A stretch of 38,442 nt of DNA, taken from the NCBI GenBank assembly GCA_944390805.1, contig CALXQW010000018.1, positions 1-38,442 on the forward strand, written 5' to 3'. The stretch comes from an uncultured Opitutales bacterium. GTDB lineage: Bacteria > Verrucomicrobiota > Verrucomicrobiia > Opitutales > Intestinicryptomonadaceae. Positions 31,503 through 38,442 of this stretch are shown piece after piece. Numbering within the stretch: the first letter of the stretch is position 1; each line of letters begins with the position of its first letter. Position numbers and translations under genes: made by a program. Under the pieces are notes generated by a model. It saw nothing but the letters and a program-made list of their open reading frames with translations. It did not search any database and had not been told where the DNA came from.

Positions 31503-32941
31503 ACGAGGAAGTTGTATTAAAGACACCCAAACACGCAAGCGAACGCCTGCTTATAATAAATGTTGCGCTGCTTGCGGGAATATCGGCGTTATTCTTCGGG
31601 GGGACGTCGGAATTTGGAATGGGAATGCTTGTTGCAGCTGGAATTTTGGCGCCTATCAACATGATAATATATAAATCTGTGTGGATAGACGCTCCGCGCC
31701 ATGTGAATTTCTTTTATACATTGGCCCTATTCCCTTATATAGTATCGTTTGCAATAACCGTTGCTGGGTTGTGCTCTCCGGCGGTGGAAGAAATTATTAT
31801 AGACTCCTACACATACTATTCAATGATAGAGGAAAACTCCTCTATTATAACGTCGGCAATGCCTGAGATATTGGAGCCTATACTTTCAGATCTTTGCACA
31901 TTGTCTATAGTTGCCTGTGCGTTAAGCATATATTTTATTACAGATTCAAGATACATAATAAGGCATATACTTATACTATGCGGCCTCATTGCGGTGTTCT
32001 TTGCGCTTGCTGGGTTTATTATGGACTTCATCAGATCTCAAAATGACGCACTGGCAATGCCCTTTCTTGGGATGTCGTCATTTGCGTTGTTTCCCGACAA
32101 ATTCCACTGGACCGCTTATGCCACGGTTTGGCTAGGAGCTCTTATGGCAATGTCCATATACACAAACCAGACATTTACATTAAAGCACTATCTATTCTCA
32201 TTGAGATTCATCTGCCTGTTATGCGCAGGAATACTCATAGGCAGCATAGTATATGCCGGAACTCCAATACAGAAAGTAGAGGCACTACTGGTCATGGGAG
32301 TTGGTTTTGCATTTCTTGTAATAGATACATTTCCCTCTATTGAGAACCTCAACAGGCATTATCCGCAAAAGTCATGGCGGCCCTTTAAGAAGAGATATAT
32401 AAGAGGAGGCATGCCCTCTTATGTGTATGGCATACTGTCTATAATATGCTTAACATTTGGAGCGGTATTCTTTGCGGATTCCATATCAAATCCAAAGGAA
32501 AGGCTTCTGGTTGACAGCTCCGATAAATATTCAATGGGCTTAGACCAGAGGGAATCTCTCATATTAAGCGGAAAAGAACTTATAAAGGACAGGTATCTAT
32601 TCGGCTGGGGAACATCGTCTTACAGGGTGCTTACTGGGTTTTCACAAGACGGAGATTTTGGAGATACACCGTGGTTGTCGCCCAGGTCTGACCTTTTGCA
32701 AAAGATAATAGAAAATGGATTTGTCGGCGTTGCGCTATACTTAACAACGCCGGCAATATTCTTCTTAATATGGCTATTTAGAAGAGACTTTAGCCTATCT
32801 GGATTTCTTATGCTGCTTACGGCATTTGTGGTTGCATCGACAGCTATAATAGATTACCCGTTTCAATCTCCGGCGGTTTTGCTTGGCGTATGGGTGCTCA
32901 TGATGAGCGCATTTAGGTGGGACAACGCCGAAGTCAGATAA
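31496..32941 (+). CDS. O-antigen ligase / polymerase-like multi-pass membrane protein
   Basis: This 481-residue protein has about ten to twelve membrane helices with a soluble loop near residues 345-415. In that loop QRESLILSGKELIKDRYLFGWGTSSYRVL and SPRSDLLQKIIENGFVGVALYL follow the Wzy_C/O-antigen ligase pattern (R-x-x-x-W/L...P-L-x-G-x-G...HN-x-x-L-x-x-x-x-E-x-G), the region that handles undecaprenyl-linked sugars. The family attaches O-polysaccharide to lipid A-core or polymerises exopolysaccharide in the inner membrane. Which activity applies cannot be decided here. It overlaps the DJ-1 gene by 7 bases, with no other surface-polysaccharide gene adjacent. Confidence 0.78.
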   Translation: MLDEEVVLKTPKHASERLLIINVALLAGISALFFGGTSEFGMGMLVAAGILAPINMIIYKSVWIDAPRHVNFFYTLALFPYIVSFAITVAGLCSPAVEEIIIDSYTYYSMIEENSSIITSAMPEILEPILSDLCTLSIVACALSIYFITDSRYIIRHILILCGLIAVFFALAGFIMDFIRSQNDALAMPFLGMSSFALFPDKFHWTAYATVWLGALMAMSIYTNQTFTLKHYLFSLRFICLLCAGILIGSIVYAGTPIQKVEALLVMGVGFAFLVIDTFPSIENLNRHYPQKSWRPFKKRYIRGGMPSYVYGILSIICLTFGAVFFADSISNPKERLLVDSSDKYSMGLDQRESLILSGKELIKDRYLFGWGTSSYRVLTGFSQDGDFGDTPWLSPRSDLLQKIIENGFVGVALYLTTPAIFFLIWLFRRDFSLSGFLMLLTAFVVASTAIIDYPFQSPAVLLGVWVLMMSAFRWDNAEVR

Positions 32942-32961
32942 GATTTATCAAATAAAAAACT

Positions 32962-33657
32962 ATGAAAAAACAACTGATATTAGCAATGGCAATAGCCGCG
33001 GCTGCGCTCGCAGGCTGTTCTTCAAACGACACTCCATTAGCTCTTGCGCAAAGCGAGGGTTGGAAGCCACTATTCGCTTCCGATCTTAGCAACGCTCAAT
33101 ACGACAAGGCCGTATGGAGCGTAAAGCCCGACGGAACGCTAGTTTCTACGCAAGATAAAGTTATCTTCACAAAAGACGACTATGAAAACTTTGAGTTGTC
33201 TCTTGATTACAAGATAGAGAAAGGTTCCAACAGCGGTATAGTAATATACTGCACAGATACCGACAAATGGATACCAAATTCTCTTGAGATACAAATATGC
33301 GACAATTCTGCAGACAAGTATAGATCGCGCGGGAACACATGGCTTACTGGTGCGTTATTCGGGCATGCAGCGCCGACGGTACTGGAGAATATGAAGCCAA
33401 TCGGAGAATGGAACAATATGGTAATCCGTTGCGAAGGACAGATAATAGACGTAACTTTGAACGGGAAGAAGATAAACCATATAGATTTGTCGAAATGGAC
33501 AAAAAAAGATACCAATCCTGACGGCTCAAAGATTCCATCATGGCTGACAGCCAAGATAAAGAGCCAAGTGCCGACAAAGGGTAAGATAGGCTTGCAGGGC
33601 AAACATGGTGGCGCTGCTACAGATTTTAGAAATGTAAAGATTCGCCCTATAAAATAA
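32962..33657 (+). CDS. DUF1080 lipoprotein (3-keto-disaccharide hydrolase-like)
   Basis: The protein is 231 residues with a lipoprotein signal: MKKQLILAMAIAAAALAGCSS, lipobox LAGC with the lipid cysteine at 19. The mature part is a single concanavalin-like beta-sandwich, the DUF1080 domain (WKPLFASDLSNAQ...FTKDDYENFELSLDYKIEKGSNSGIVIYC and GEWNNMVIRCEG and LNGKKINHIDL). This domain hydrolyses 3-keto-sugars in characterised members and is greatly expanded in Verrucomicrobia and Planctomycetes. It begins 20 bases after the O-antigen ligase gene without an evident ribosome site, and ends before a strong terminator at 33675-33715. Confidence 0.9.
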   Translation: MKKQLILAMAIAAAALAGCSSNDTPLALAQSEGWKPLFASDLSNAQYDKAVWSVKPDGTLVSTQDKVIFTKDDYENFELSLDYKIEKGSNSGIVIYCTDTDKWIPNSLEIQICDNSADKYRSRGNTWLTGALFGHAAPTVLENMKPIGEWNNMVIRCEGQIIDVTLNGKKINHIDLSKWTKKDTNPDGSKIPSWLTAKIKSQVPTKGKIGLQGKHGGAATDFRNVKIRPIK

Positions 33658-33674
33658 GCATAGGAATTTAGGTT

Positions 33675-33715
33675 AAAAAAAGCCTCCAAAAACAAGATGT
33701 TTTGGAGGCTTTTTT
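33675..33715. terminator. bidirectional Rho-independent terminator
   Basis: A perfect 11-bp stem AGCCTCCAAAA / TTTTGGAGGCT with an 8-base loop is flanked by A-run and T-run, so both strands carry a hairpin followed by T. It sits between the DUF1080 gene (+) and the binding-protein gene (-), which converge. Confidence 0.93.
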
Positions 33716-33765
33716 ATGATTTGTCAGATATAAAATGCGTAGGAAATAAAGGAATGCGGCAAATA

Positions 33766-34638
33766 TTAATGCGAGGCATTTGCTTTTTTGCCAATACAGG
33801 CAAGCTCATTTACGGCGTCGGCCATGCGTGGACCGGGAATACTTATAAGATCAGAATCTATAAAATAGATTCTATTGTGTTTAACGGCATCGGTAGCTCT
33901 CCATATAGGGTTTTTCCGGTAATATTCCGAGAGAGTTTTTTCATCATCAGTTGATTTTTTTTCAAGTATCAATATTTGAGGATTGCTAGATATTATAAAT
34001 TCAGGGTTTGGAATAGGCCATGGGGCATCGGATGTTGAGCAATTTTCAAACCCGGCAGCCGCGAGAGCCTCTCCCGCAAACGAGGTTTTTCCCGCAGCCA
34101 TTTTATCGAACATAAGGAATGCTCTTTTTATGAGAAATGTATTTGAAGAGTTCGATTCAATAGCATTTTCAATCTTAAGCGCAACGATTTTAGCCTCTTT
34201 TGTGCGGTTCATCAGATCCCCAAGTAGACGCAAGTTTACAGCAATATTTCGCAAGCCTTCTTTATTAAGGAAGAAAATATCTATATTCATTGCTCTAAGT
34301 CTGTTTACCAGAACAGCGTTGGAAGTTTCCGGAATTACAACAAATCTTGGATTTATTGCTGCGATCTTCTCAAAATCCGCATCAAAGAATCCCCCTACCT
34401 TAGGTTTGCTTTCAGCCTCTTTAGGGAATCTGCAGAATTTCGAGCATGCAGCAATTCTATCTCCTGCACCTATTGCAAAAATAGATTCCGTAACACTTGG
34501 GGATAGGCATACAACCTTAAAATCTTCAGAGTTTAATGTAAAAGAATTTCCCAATGCATCATTAACAATTCTATCTGCAAATAGCGGACAGGAGACGGAT
34601 AAAAGCAAAATTATAGGAGTAATAAACGTAAATTTCAT
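33766..34638 (-). CDS. periplasmic ABC-transporter binding protein (BtuF/FhuD type)
   Basis: This 290-residue protein has a signal peptide (MKFTFITPIILLLSVSCPLFA) and the two-lobed class III binding-protein fold. VVCLSPSVTESIFAIGAGDRIAACSKFCRFP near residue 45 and VGGFFDADFEKIAAINPRFVVIPE are characteristic of vitamin B12, heme and siderophore binding proteins (COG0614). The C-terminus has DAVKHNRIYFIDSDLISIPGPR, also typical. The substrate (corrinoid, heme or iron chelate) cannot be told. No permease or ATPase gene is adjacent, so it is an orphan component here. Confidence 0.9.
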   Translation of the reverse strand: MKFTFITPIILLLSVSCPLFADRIVNDALGNSFTLNSEDFKVVCLSPSVTESIFAIGAGDRIAACSKFCRFPKEAESKPKVGGFFDADFEKIAAINPRFVVIPETSNAVLVNRLRAMNIDIFFLNKEGLRNIAVNLRLLGDLMNRTKEAKIVALKIENAIESNSSNTFLIKRAFLMFDKMAAGKTSFAGEALAAAGFENCSTSDAPWPIPNPEFIISSNPQILILEKKSTDDEKTLSEYYRKNPIWRATDAVKHNRIYFIDSDLISIPGPRMADAVNELACIGKKANASH

Positions 34639-34720
34639 AGTTAGAAAAACAGGATAGTAAAAAAAAATTACATAAAAAGCAAAAAAGAGCTTGAAAAGTT
34701 ATAACAAGCCGACATTGTGG

Positions 34721-34726
34721 TGTAAT
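34721..34726 (+). promoter_or_regulatory. possible -10 box of the tRNA-Val gene
   Basis: TGTAAT matches TATAAT at five of six positions and would start transcription a few bases ahead of the tRNA at 34739. I find no good -35 box at the standard distance. Confidence 0.3.
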
Positions 34727-34738
34727 TCTTAAATTTAA

Positions 34739-34815
34739 GGGCGATTAGCTCAGTTGGTTAGAGCGTCTGTCTTACACACAGGATGTCGCAAGTTCGAGTC
34801 TTGCATCGCCCACCA
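34739..34815 (+). tRNA. tRNA-Val (anticodon TAC), CCA encoded
   Basis: A complete cloverleaf folds by eye. The acceptor stem pairs GGGCGAT with ATCGCCC, the D-arm pairs GCTC with GAGC, the anticodon stem pairs TCTGT with ACAGG (one T-G pair), and the T-arm pairs GCAAG with CTTGC around TTCGAGT. The anticodon loop CTTACAC gives anticodon TAC, reading GUA and related valine codons. The 3' CCA is encoded in the genome. Confidence 0.97.
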
Positions 34816-34827
34816 TTTGACGAAGAG

Positions 34828-34861
34828 GCGAACCGCGTTAAACAGAATGGTTCGCTTTTTT
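34828..34861 (+). terminator. Rho-independent terminator after tRNA-Val
   Basis: GCGAACC pairs perfectly with GGTTCGC around a 14-base loop and is followed by six T. It begins 12 bases after the tRNA end. Confidence 0.85.
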
Positions 34862-35772
34862 GCATATTAGCGGCTATAAATCAATTGAATGATGAAGCTG
34901 TTTAACGCTGGTTCATTTTATCGCCTTGAATCCCTCCCAAAGACTGCCCTATTCCGCTCTAAGAAACCACGTTTTTTGTATTATGGCGTTAACCGCATTT
35001 CTTATTGTTTTATATTAAATAAATATTAGTTATAGCTTATTTTATCTTTCAATCGCTGGAGTTGCAGAGGTTTGAGCAAACTGGAAAGCTCGTATAGGCC
35101 CATAAAGGAGCATAGGGAAGTTTCTTCCTCCAATTTCAAAGCTTTCAAATATTCCAATACCTCGTTAGACAAACTCTTGAGCAAGTGAAGCCGCCTCTGG
35201 AACATAGAAAATGGAATTTTGTTTTTCGCGCAAGATTTCCACATTGAGAGTCAGGAGGATTCAAAGTCTGTTTTATTACGTATGACACCACCAATCCAAT
35301 GGCGCTTTTGCGGCTGCTAAACCCCGCAAAGCCCTGTGAAATCCTAAACGGGCTTATTATTTCTCAGCTGGGCGCGCCGCTGTGAGTATTGAGCTTGAAA
35401 ATTATCTCGCTTGAAGGAATCTCTCCGCGAAATTCTTCGCGGAAAAATATCCTTATGCATATCTGCCTCTTGAACCGCCCTTTTTTTGTATGACATTTCA
35501 AAAAGATCTGTTGAACACAAGACGATCTCTTTTTTTCTTCATTGCTGAGATTTGCCTGCAAGTCATTAAAGTCGCAAGAGCGTTGTTTCTCTTTCCACTT
35601 GAAACATCTTTCGCGAAAGAGAGCAACTTTAAATCTATATCACATTTTCCGCGCTTTTCTTACCATTTTCAATTTTATCTCTAATAAAAAATTAATTTTA
35701 AATATGTTTTTATTAAAAAAAATATTGACAAATAAAACATCATTTTGCTAGAAGACCTTCAGATGAGTTTCG
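34862..35772. other. gene-poor region after tRNA-Val, possible coding remnants
   Basis: These 900 bases contain no convincing complete gene. A minus-strand frame at 35244-35026 encodes 72 residues with a helical, Leu/Lys/Glu-rich pattern (LKSLSNEVLEYLKALKLEEE). A plus-strand frame of 45 codons at 35248-35385 ends in a protein-like stretch (NPMALLRLLNPAKPCEILNG) and is more G+C-rich than its surroundings. A hairpin at 35424-35443 pairs TCCGCGAA with TTCGCGGA. None matches a family I know; the region may hold degraded mobile or phage DNA. Confidence 0.5.
35725..35754 (+). promoter_or_regulatory. probable promoter of the rhodanese operon
   Basis: A perfect TTGACA (35725-35730), 18 bases, then TAGAAG (35749-35754, four of six matches) precede the ATG at 35773 by 18 bases. 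A short leader results. The surrounding DNA is A+T-rich. Confidence 0.45.
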
Positions 35773-36174
35773 ATGTTAGATTTTCTTAAAAATTATTCCT
35801 ACCAGATTTTTTTGGTAATTGCGCCGTTTTTCAGCTTCGGTAATGAAGTTGAATTATCCTCTATCGAGTTTCGTAATTTAAATACAGTCTCAGCATCGGA
35901 GAATGTACTGATAATAGACGCACGTCCTGCTGTATTTTATGAGCTAGGTCATATTCCCAATGCTATAAGTCTTCCTTTGATGGATTTTGAATCTTCTTAC
36001 GAAAAGATAAATAAGGAATATAATCTAAAGAAATTTAAGCAGATAATAGTATACTGCGCAGACAGAGATTGTGATGATTCCGATAAACTAGCCAAGAAAC
36101 TGCAATCCAAGGGATTGGATAATATTGTGGTTTATAAAGGAGGATGGCAGGAATGGGAGAAAATACAAAAATGA
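35773..36174 (+). CDS. exported rhodanese-domain protein
   Basis: This 133-residue protein has a hydrophobic N-terminal segment (residues about 9-23, YQIFLVIAPFFSFG) that should export or anchor it. A single rhodanese domain follows: LIIDARPAVFYELGHIPNAISLP, then the active loop CADRDCDDS with catalytic C95, then VVYKGGWQEWEK. The loop is two residues longer than in classical CxxGxR rhodaneses and resembles the Cys...Cys-Asp-Asp-Ser loop of a periplasmic subtype. Rhodaneses carry sulfur as a persulfide; C100 could form a disulfide or trisulfide with C95. Its TGA overlaps the ATG of the RHS-like gene, so it is the first gene of the operon. Confidence 0.9.
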   Translation: MLDFLKNYSYQIFLVIAPFFSFGNEVELSSIEFRNLNTVSASENVLIIDARPAVFYELGHIPNAISLPLMDFESSYEKINKEYNLKKFKQIIVYCADRDCDDSDKLAKKLQSKGLDNIVVYKGGWQEWEKIQK

Positions 36175-37538
36175 AAATATTTGGGATAATTGTCTTCTTT
36201 TTTGCCTGCCTGACAGATGCCATGGCTTGTGGTATTTCTTGGGGTGTTTCAAATATGCATGCATTTAAAGAGATAAATGCAATGGGAGAAGTGGATATTG
36301 ATGAACTTATAGGTTGTATCGATATAGATGATGAGAACCAGATGGATTTATCGATAAACTTTAATAGCAATAGGAGAGTTGCATCAAAAACCTTTGGTTA
36401 TGGGTGGTGGTTTGGTCTTACAGATTCCTATGTGGTAAAAGATACCCAAGACTCTTATAAATTTGTAATGCCTAATACTTGGGAAGTGATTTTAAAAAGA
36501 AGCTATAAAAATAAGAAAATATTCGAAACCAAGCGCAAGGATTGGGTGTTGGAAGAAATCCCGAACGGATTTTCAATATCAGGAAGCTGCGGAGTCATGC
36601 TTATATACAAAAGGAATCTTTTAGATCTAGTGAAGTATTCCAATGGGGCAGTATTATTTTTTAAATATGAGGAAGGAAGGTTGAAACAGATAAACTCAAA
36701 AGGCGGGCCGGTATTGTCTTTTAGATATGAGAAATATGATACAATATATTTGGACCTCATAAAAGAAAAGCGGACAATAAGGTTTAAATTAACAGAAGTG
36801 CCCGGATATGGCAAATTGCTTTCCGAATATGCGGATTTTCCAAATGGGGAACGCGTAATGAAATATTCTTATAATTTTTCCGACAATAATACAAGTGAAC
36901 TATCCATAAATCAAAATTATGAAACCAAAAAAATTTTTTGGGAATACAATACAGGATTAATTGTCAAAGAAGAATCCTATAAAAATGGGAAACTCACGGA
37001 TACATACGAATATACAATTGTTAATAGGGATGAGCCTGATAAATATAAATATTTGAAGCGCAAATCCAATGTAAGCAAAAAAGAAGATATCTTTTATAGA
37101 AATGACAAGGGGATATCTGTGACACAAAAGGACAGCGGAGATATTGTAAAAATTTATAACAATATGAATGCGAACTGTTACGGGAAGCCTAGAAAGATAG
37201 AAACCGAACATTCCAACGGAAAAACGGATGAACAATTCTTTTTGTACGATGAGAAAGGTAGGATTATTCGTGAGATAAAAAACGGTGAAGTTTTGTACAA
37301 TGTAAAACGCAACGACGACGAGCGAAGGATAACATATTATGACGGCAACTGGAAGCTAATATGGAAGAAGATTTTTGATGCCAAAAATAGAGTAATATCT
37401 TACGAAAAATCAGATGGCAGTAAAACAACTTTTAGATATTTGAAAAATGGCGAAATCGAAGCCACTCTTACAAAAAACGGAAAAACAATAACAAAAGTAT
37501 TCAACGAAAATCTTAATATTATAAATGAAAGGCAATAA
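36171..37538 (+). CDS. secreted RHS/YD-repeat-like protein
   Basis: From the ATG at 36171 (ATGA overlap with the rhodanese stop) this 455-residue protein has a signal peptide (MKIFGIIVFFFACLTDAMA). The N-terminal part resembles the start of RHS proteins: MDLSINFNSNRRVASKTFGYGWWFGLTDS is like the fG-x-GW-x-x-L segment that opens RHS shells. YD-type repeats follow: YSNGAVLFFKYEEGRLKQIN, SNGKTDEQFFLYDEKGRIIR, FDAKNRVISYEKSDGSKTTF. No RHS core motif or C-terminal toxin domain is visible, and the length is far below that of toxin-bearing RHS proteins (over 1000). An ATG at 36144 is possible but adds only nine residues. Function is unknown; a cell-surface carbohydrate or protein-binding shell is plausible. 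Confidence 0.75.
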   Translation: MKIFGIIVFFFACLTDAMACGISWGVSNMHAFKEINAMGEVDIDELIGCIDIDDENQMDLSINFNSNRRVASKTFGYGWWFGLTDSYVVKDTQDSYKFVMPNTWEVILKRSYKNKKIFETKRKDWVLEEIPNGFSISGSCGVMLIYKRNLLDLVKYSNGAVLFFKYEEGRLKQINSKGGPVLSFRYEKYDTIYLDLIKEKRTIRFKLTEVPGYGKLLSEYADFPNGERVMKYSYNFSDNNTSELSINQNYETKKIFWEYNTGLIVKEESYKNGKLTDTYEYTIVNRDEPDKYKYLKRKSNVSKKEDIFYRNDKGISVTQKDSGDIVKIYNNMNANCYGKPRKIETEHSNGKTDEQFFLYDEKGRIIREIKNGEVLYNVKRNDDERRITYYDGNWKLIWKKIFDAKNRVISYEKSDGSKTTFRYLKNGEIEATLTKNGKTITKVFNENLNIINERQ

Positions 37539-37989
37539 GATTAAATTAATAAATCTGATCGGGAAGACATTCATATTATTAGGTATTATTATGATGGCAT
37601 GTAGTTATGCCTCATATGAAAAAATTGGAACTTTGCGAGGAAATGCAAATTGTGGAACCAAGCAACAAAAAGATATATGTTCGTCAACTAATAACCGAGG
37701 AGACGCAACGCGAGAAAAGTATAACAAAATTCGTGAAGATTGTATTACAACCCCGGAGAACATTTGTGTGTCTGGGAAAACATCTTCTGGTTCAACTTGT
37801 GACAATGGTGGTGCAACTTACTATTGCTACAAAGCATCTTTTCAATGCAAACAAAAGACTGTAAATAAAATAAAAACATATTATTGGGATCAAATAAGCA
37901 AATGGAGAACTCAAGATTGTGGAAGCTATAAAGTGGCAGGTGTTACGGGAACAAATGAATCTTGTATAGGAGATAGCAACGATGAATAA
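37525..37989 (+). CDS. small cysteine-rich lipoprotein, function unknown
   Basis: This 154-residue protein has a signal with IIMMACS at residues 21-27, a lipobox-like sequence with the lipid cysteine at 26. The mature part carries nine further cysteines spread over 120 residues, several in short C-x(5-12)-C spacing, with many Asn, Lys, Ser and Gly; such a pattern indicates a disulfide-stabilised extracytoplasmic domain. No family is recognised. The start overlaps the RHS-like gene by 14 bases and the stop overlaps the next gene by 8, so it is translated in one operon. The rhodanese with its cysteine pair nearby makes disulfide or sulfur chemistry a reasonable guess. Confidence 0.7.
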   Translation: MKGNKIKLINLIGKTFILLGIIMMACSYASYEKIGTLRGNANCGTKQQKDICSSTNNRGDATREKYNKIREDCITTPENICVSGKTSSGSTCDNGGATYYCYKASFQCKQKTVNKIKTYYWDQISKWRTQDCGSYKVAGVTGTNESCIGDSNDE

Positions 37990-38442
37990 TAAGCTCATGA
38001 AAAAAGCTATATATCTTTTTTTAATATTTTCCTTAACTAGTATATTATACGGAGAATCTCAACTGAGGCGGGAATTATTGCAAAGTTTTATAAATTGGCA
38101 AACACTTGAAACGAGTTATATCGAAGAATATGTTATATTAGGTAATCAACAATCAAGTTTAAGTGTCTCTAATATTTCCGTTTACATTGACATACGCTCT
38201 GGCTATTATAAAAAAATTATTAGCAATTCTGCTACTACGGAAACTATAACTTATGATGAGCACGGATTGATTAGATATAAAAATGGTATTGCCGAAAAAA
38301 TGGATTCGATAGAGACCGTAGATTTTCCTAAGGTTTTATTACCTTGGTTTGATGTTTCAGGATCATTCAAACCCATTCTAAATGAAGATAATATAAATAA
38401 TTTTAAAGTGGAAAAATCAACAAGTGAAATAATACTTTATTC
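37982..38442 (+). CDS. exported protein of unknown family (cut by window edge)
   Basis: From the ATG at 37982 the frame stays open to the window end, 153 codons. MKK (from M6) and a hydrophobic core (AIYLFLIFSLTSILYGES) form a signal peptide. The mature part (LLQSFINWQTLETSYIEEYVILGNQQSSLSVSNISVYIDIRSGYYKK) has a beta-strand rhythm reminiscent of the LolA/outer-membrane carrier-like fold, but this is a weak impression and no family is assigned. It overlaps the cysteine-rich lipoprotein gene by 8 bases and is the fourth gene of the operon. Its C-terminus lies outside the window. Confidence 0.7.
   Translation, partial: MNNKLMKKAIYLFLIFSLTSILYGESQLRRELLQSFINWQTLETSYIEEYVILGNQQSSLSVSNISVYIDIRSGYYKKIISNSATTETITYDEHGLIRYKNGIAEKMDSIETVDFPKVLLPWFDVSGSFKPILNEDNINNFKVEKSTSEIILY

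Noticed and set aside
33983..34657. 224-codon plus-strand frame opposite the periplasmic binding protein
   Set aside because: The minus-strand frame has a signal peptide and binding-protein motifs; the plus frame has none.
36171..37538. Classical RHS toxin with polymorphic C-terminal effector
   Set aside because: The protein is only 455 aa, lacks the RHS core autoproteolysis motif and has no toxin-like tail; the following gene has its own signal sequence.
34816..38442. Duplicate of the tRNA-Val 3' end marking an attachment site
   Set aside because: I searched by eye for a second copy of the T-arm/acceptor sequence downstream within the window and found none; the far boundary may lie outside.
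1..38442. CRISPR array, insertion sequence with intact transposase, or rRNA genes
   Set aside because: No regularly spaced repeats, no complete transposase frame and no rRNA sequence were found.

Overview
This window looks like a chromosomal segment of a Gram-negative bacterium of the Planctomycetes-Verrucomicrobia-Chlamydiae group, most likely Verrucomicrobiota (an Opitutae-like, possibly gut lineage). The assignment is inferred from gene content: a TIGR03790 protein, a DUF4838 protein, a DUF1080 lipoprotein, a glutamyl-tRNA reductase with a short C-terminus, and LPS genes (lipid A acyltransferase, O-antigen ligase-like). There is also a marked preference for the ATA isoleucine codon (18 of 25 Ile codons in hemA by hand count). 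No 16S rRNA or single decisive marker is present, so the phylum is a judgement.

Layout. 1-692 (-) is the truncated N-terminal half of an ABC-F ATPase. 959-11135 (+) holds five exported or membrane proteins in one direction: a 1146-aa secreted protein of unrecognised family, an M14 zinc carboxypeptidase-like protein, a TIGR03790 protein, a DUF4838 protein and a membrane-anchored helical-repeat protein. 11246-13457 (-) is a three-gene unit manA, an AsmA-like membrane protein, then purN. 13575-15410 (-) is htpG, with a strong terminator and an inverted repeat around its -10 box. 15557-17840 (-) is aldose epimerase, a DMT permease and dtd. mntP (17934-18497, +) is divergent from these and has an MntR-like palindrome upstream. 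18708-20909 (-) carries an unusual LpxL-acyltransferase/GT9-like fusion and a cupin.

20908-22532 (+) has a voltage-sensor potassium channel whose reading frame is interrupted by TGA just before helix S1, then a secreted protein made of two copies of one beta domain. 22564-25415 (-) is CPBP protease, dus and a TPR protein, tightly coupled. 25563-27548 (+) is a polyprenyl synthase and hemA. 27834-29215 (-) is mazG and a YgjP-type metallopeptidase. 29288-33657 (+) is rsmA, an alpha/beta hydrolase, a DJ-1 protein and an O-antigen ligase-like protein, each overlapping the next, then a DUF1080 lipoprotein closed by a bidirectional terminator. 33766-34638 (-) is a lone periplasmic metal/cobalamin-type binding protein.

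A tRNA-Val(TAC) gene with its own terminator lies at 34739-34861. Beyond it the sequence becomes more A+T-rich. About 0.9 kb without a convincing gene is followed by a four-gene overlapping operon (35773 to the window end): periplasmic rhodanese, RHS/YD-repeat-like secreted protein, nine-cysteine lipoprotein, and a secreted protein cut by the window edge. This tRNA-flanked operon and the 10-kb secreted-protein cluster are the two best candidates for undescribed systems. Most of the rest is ordinary housekeeping.
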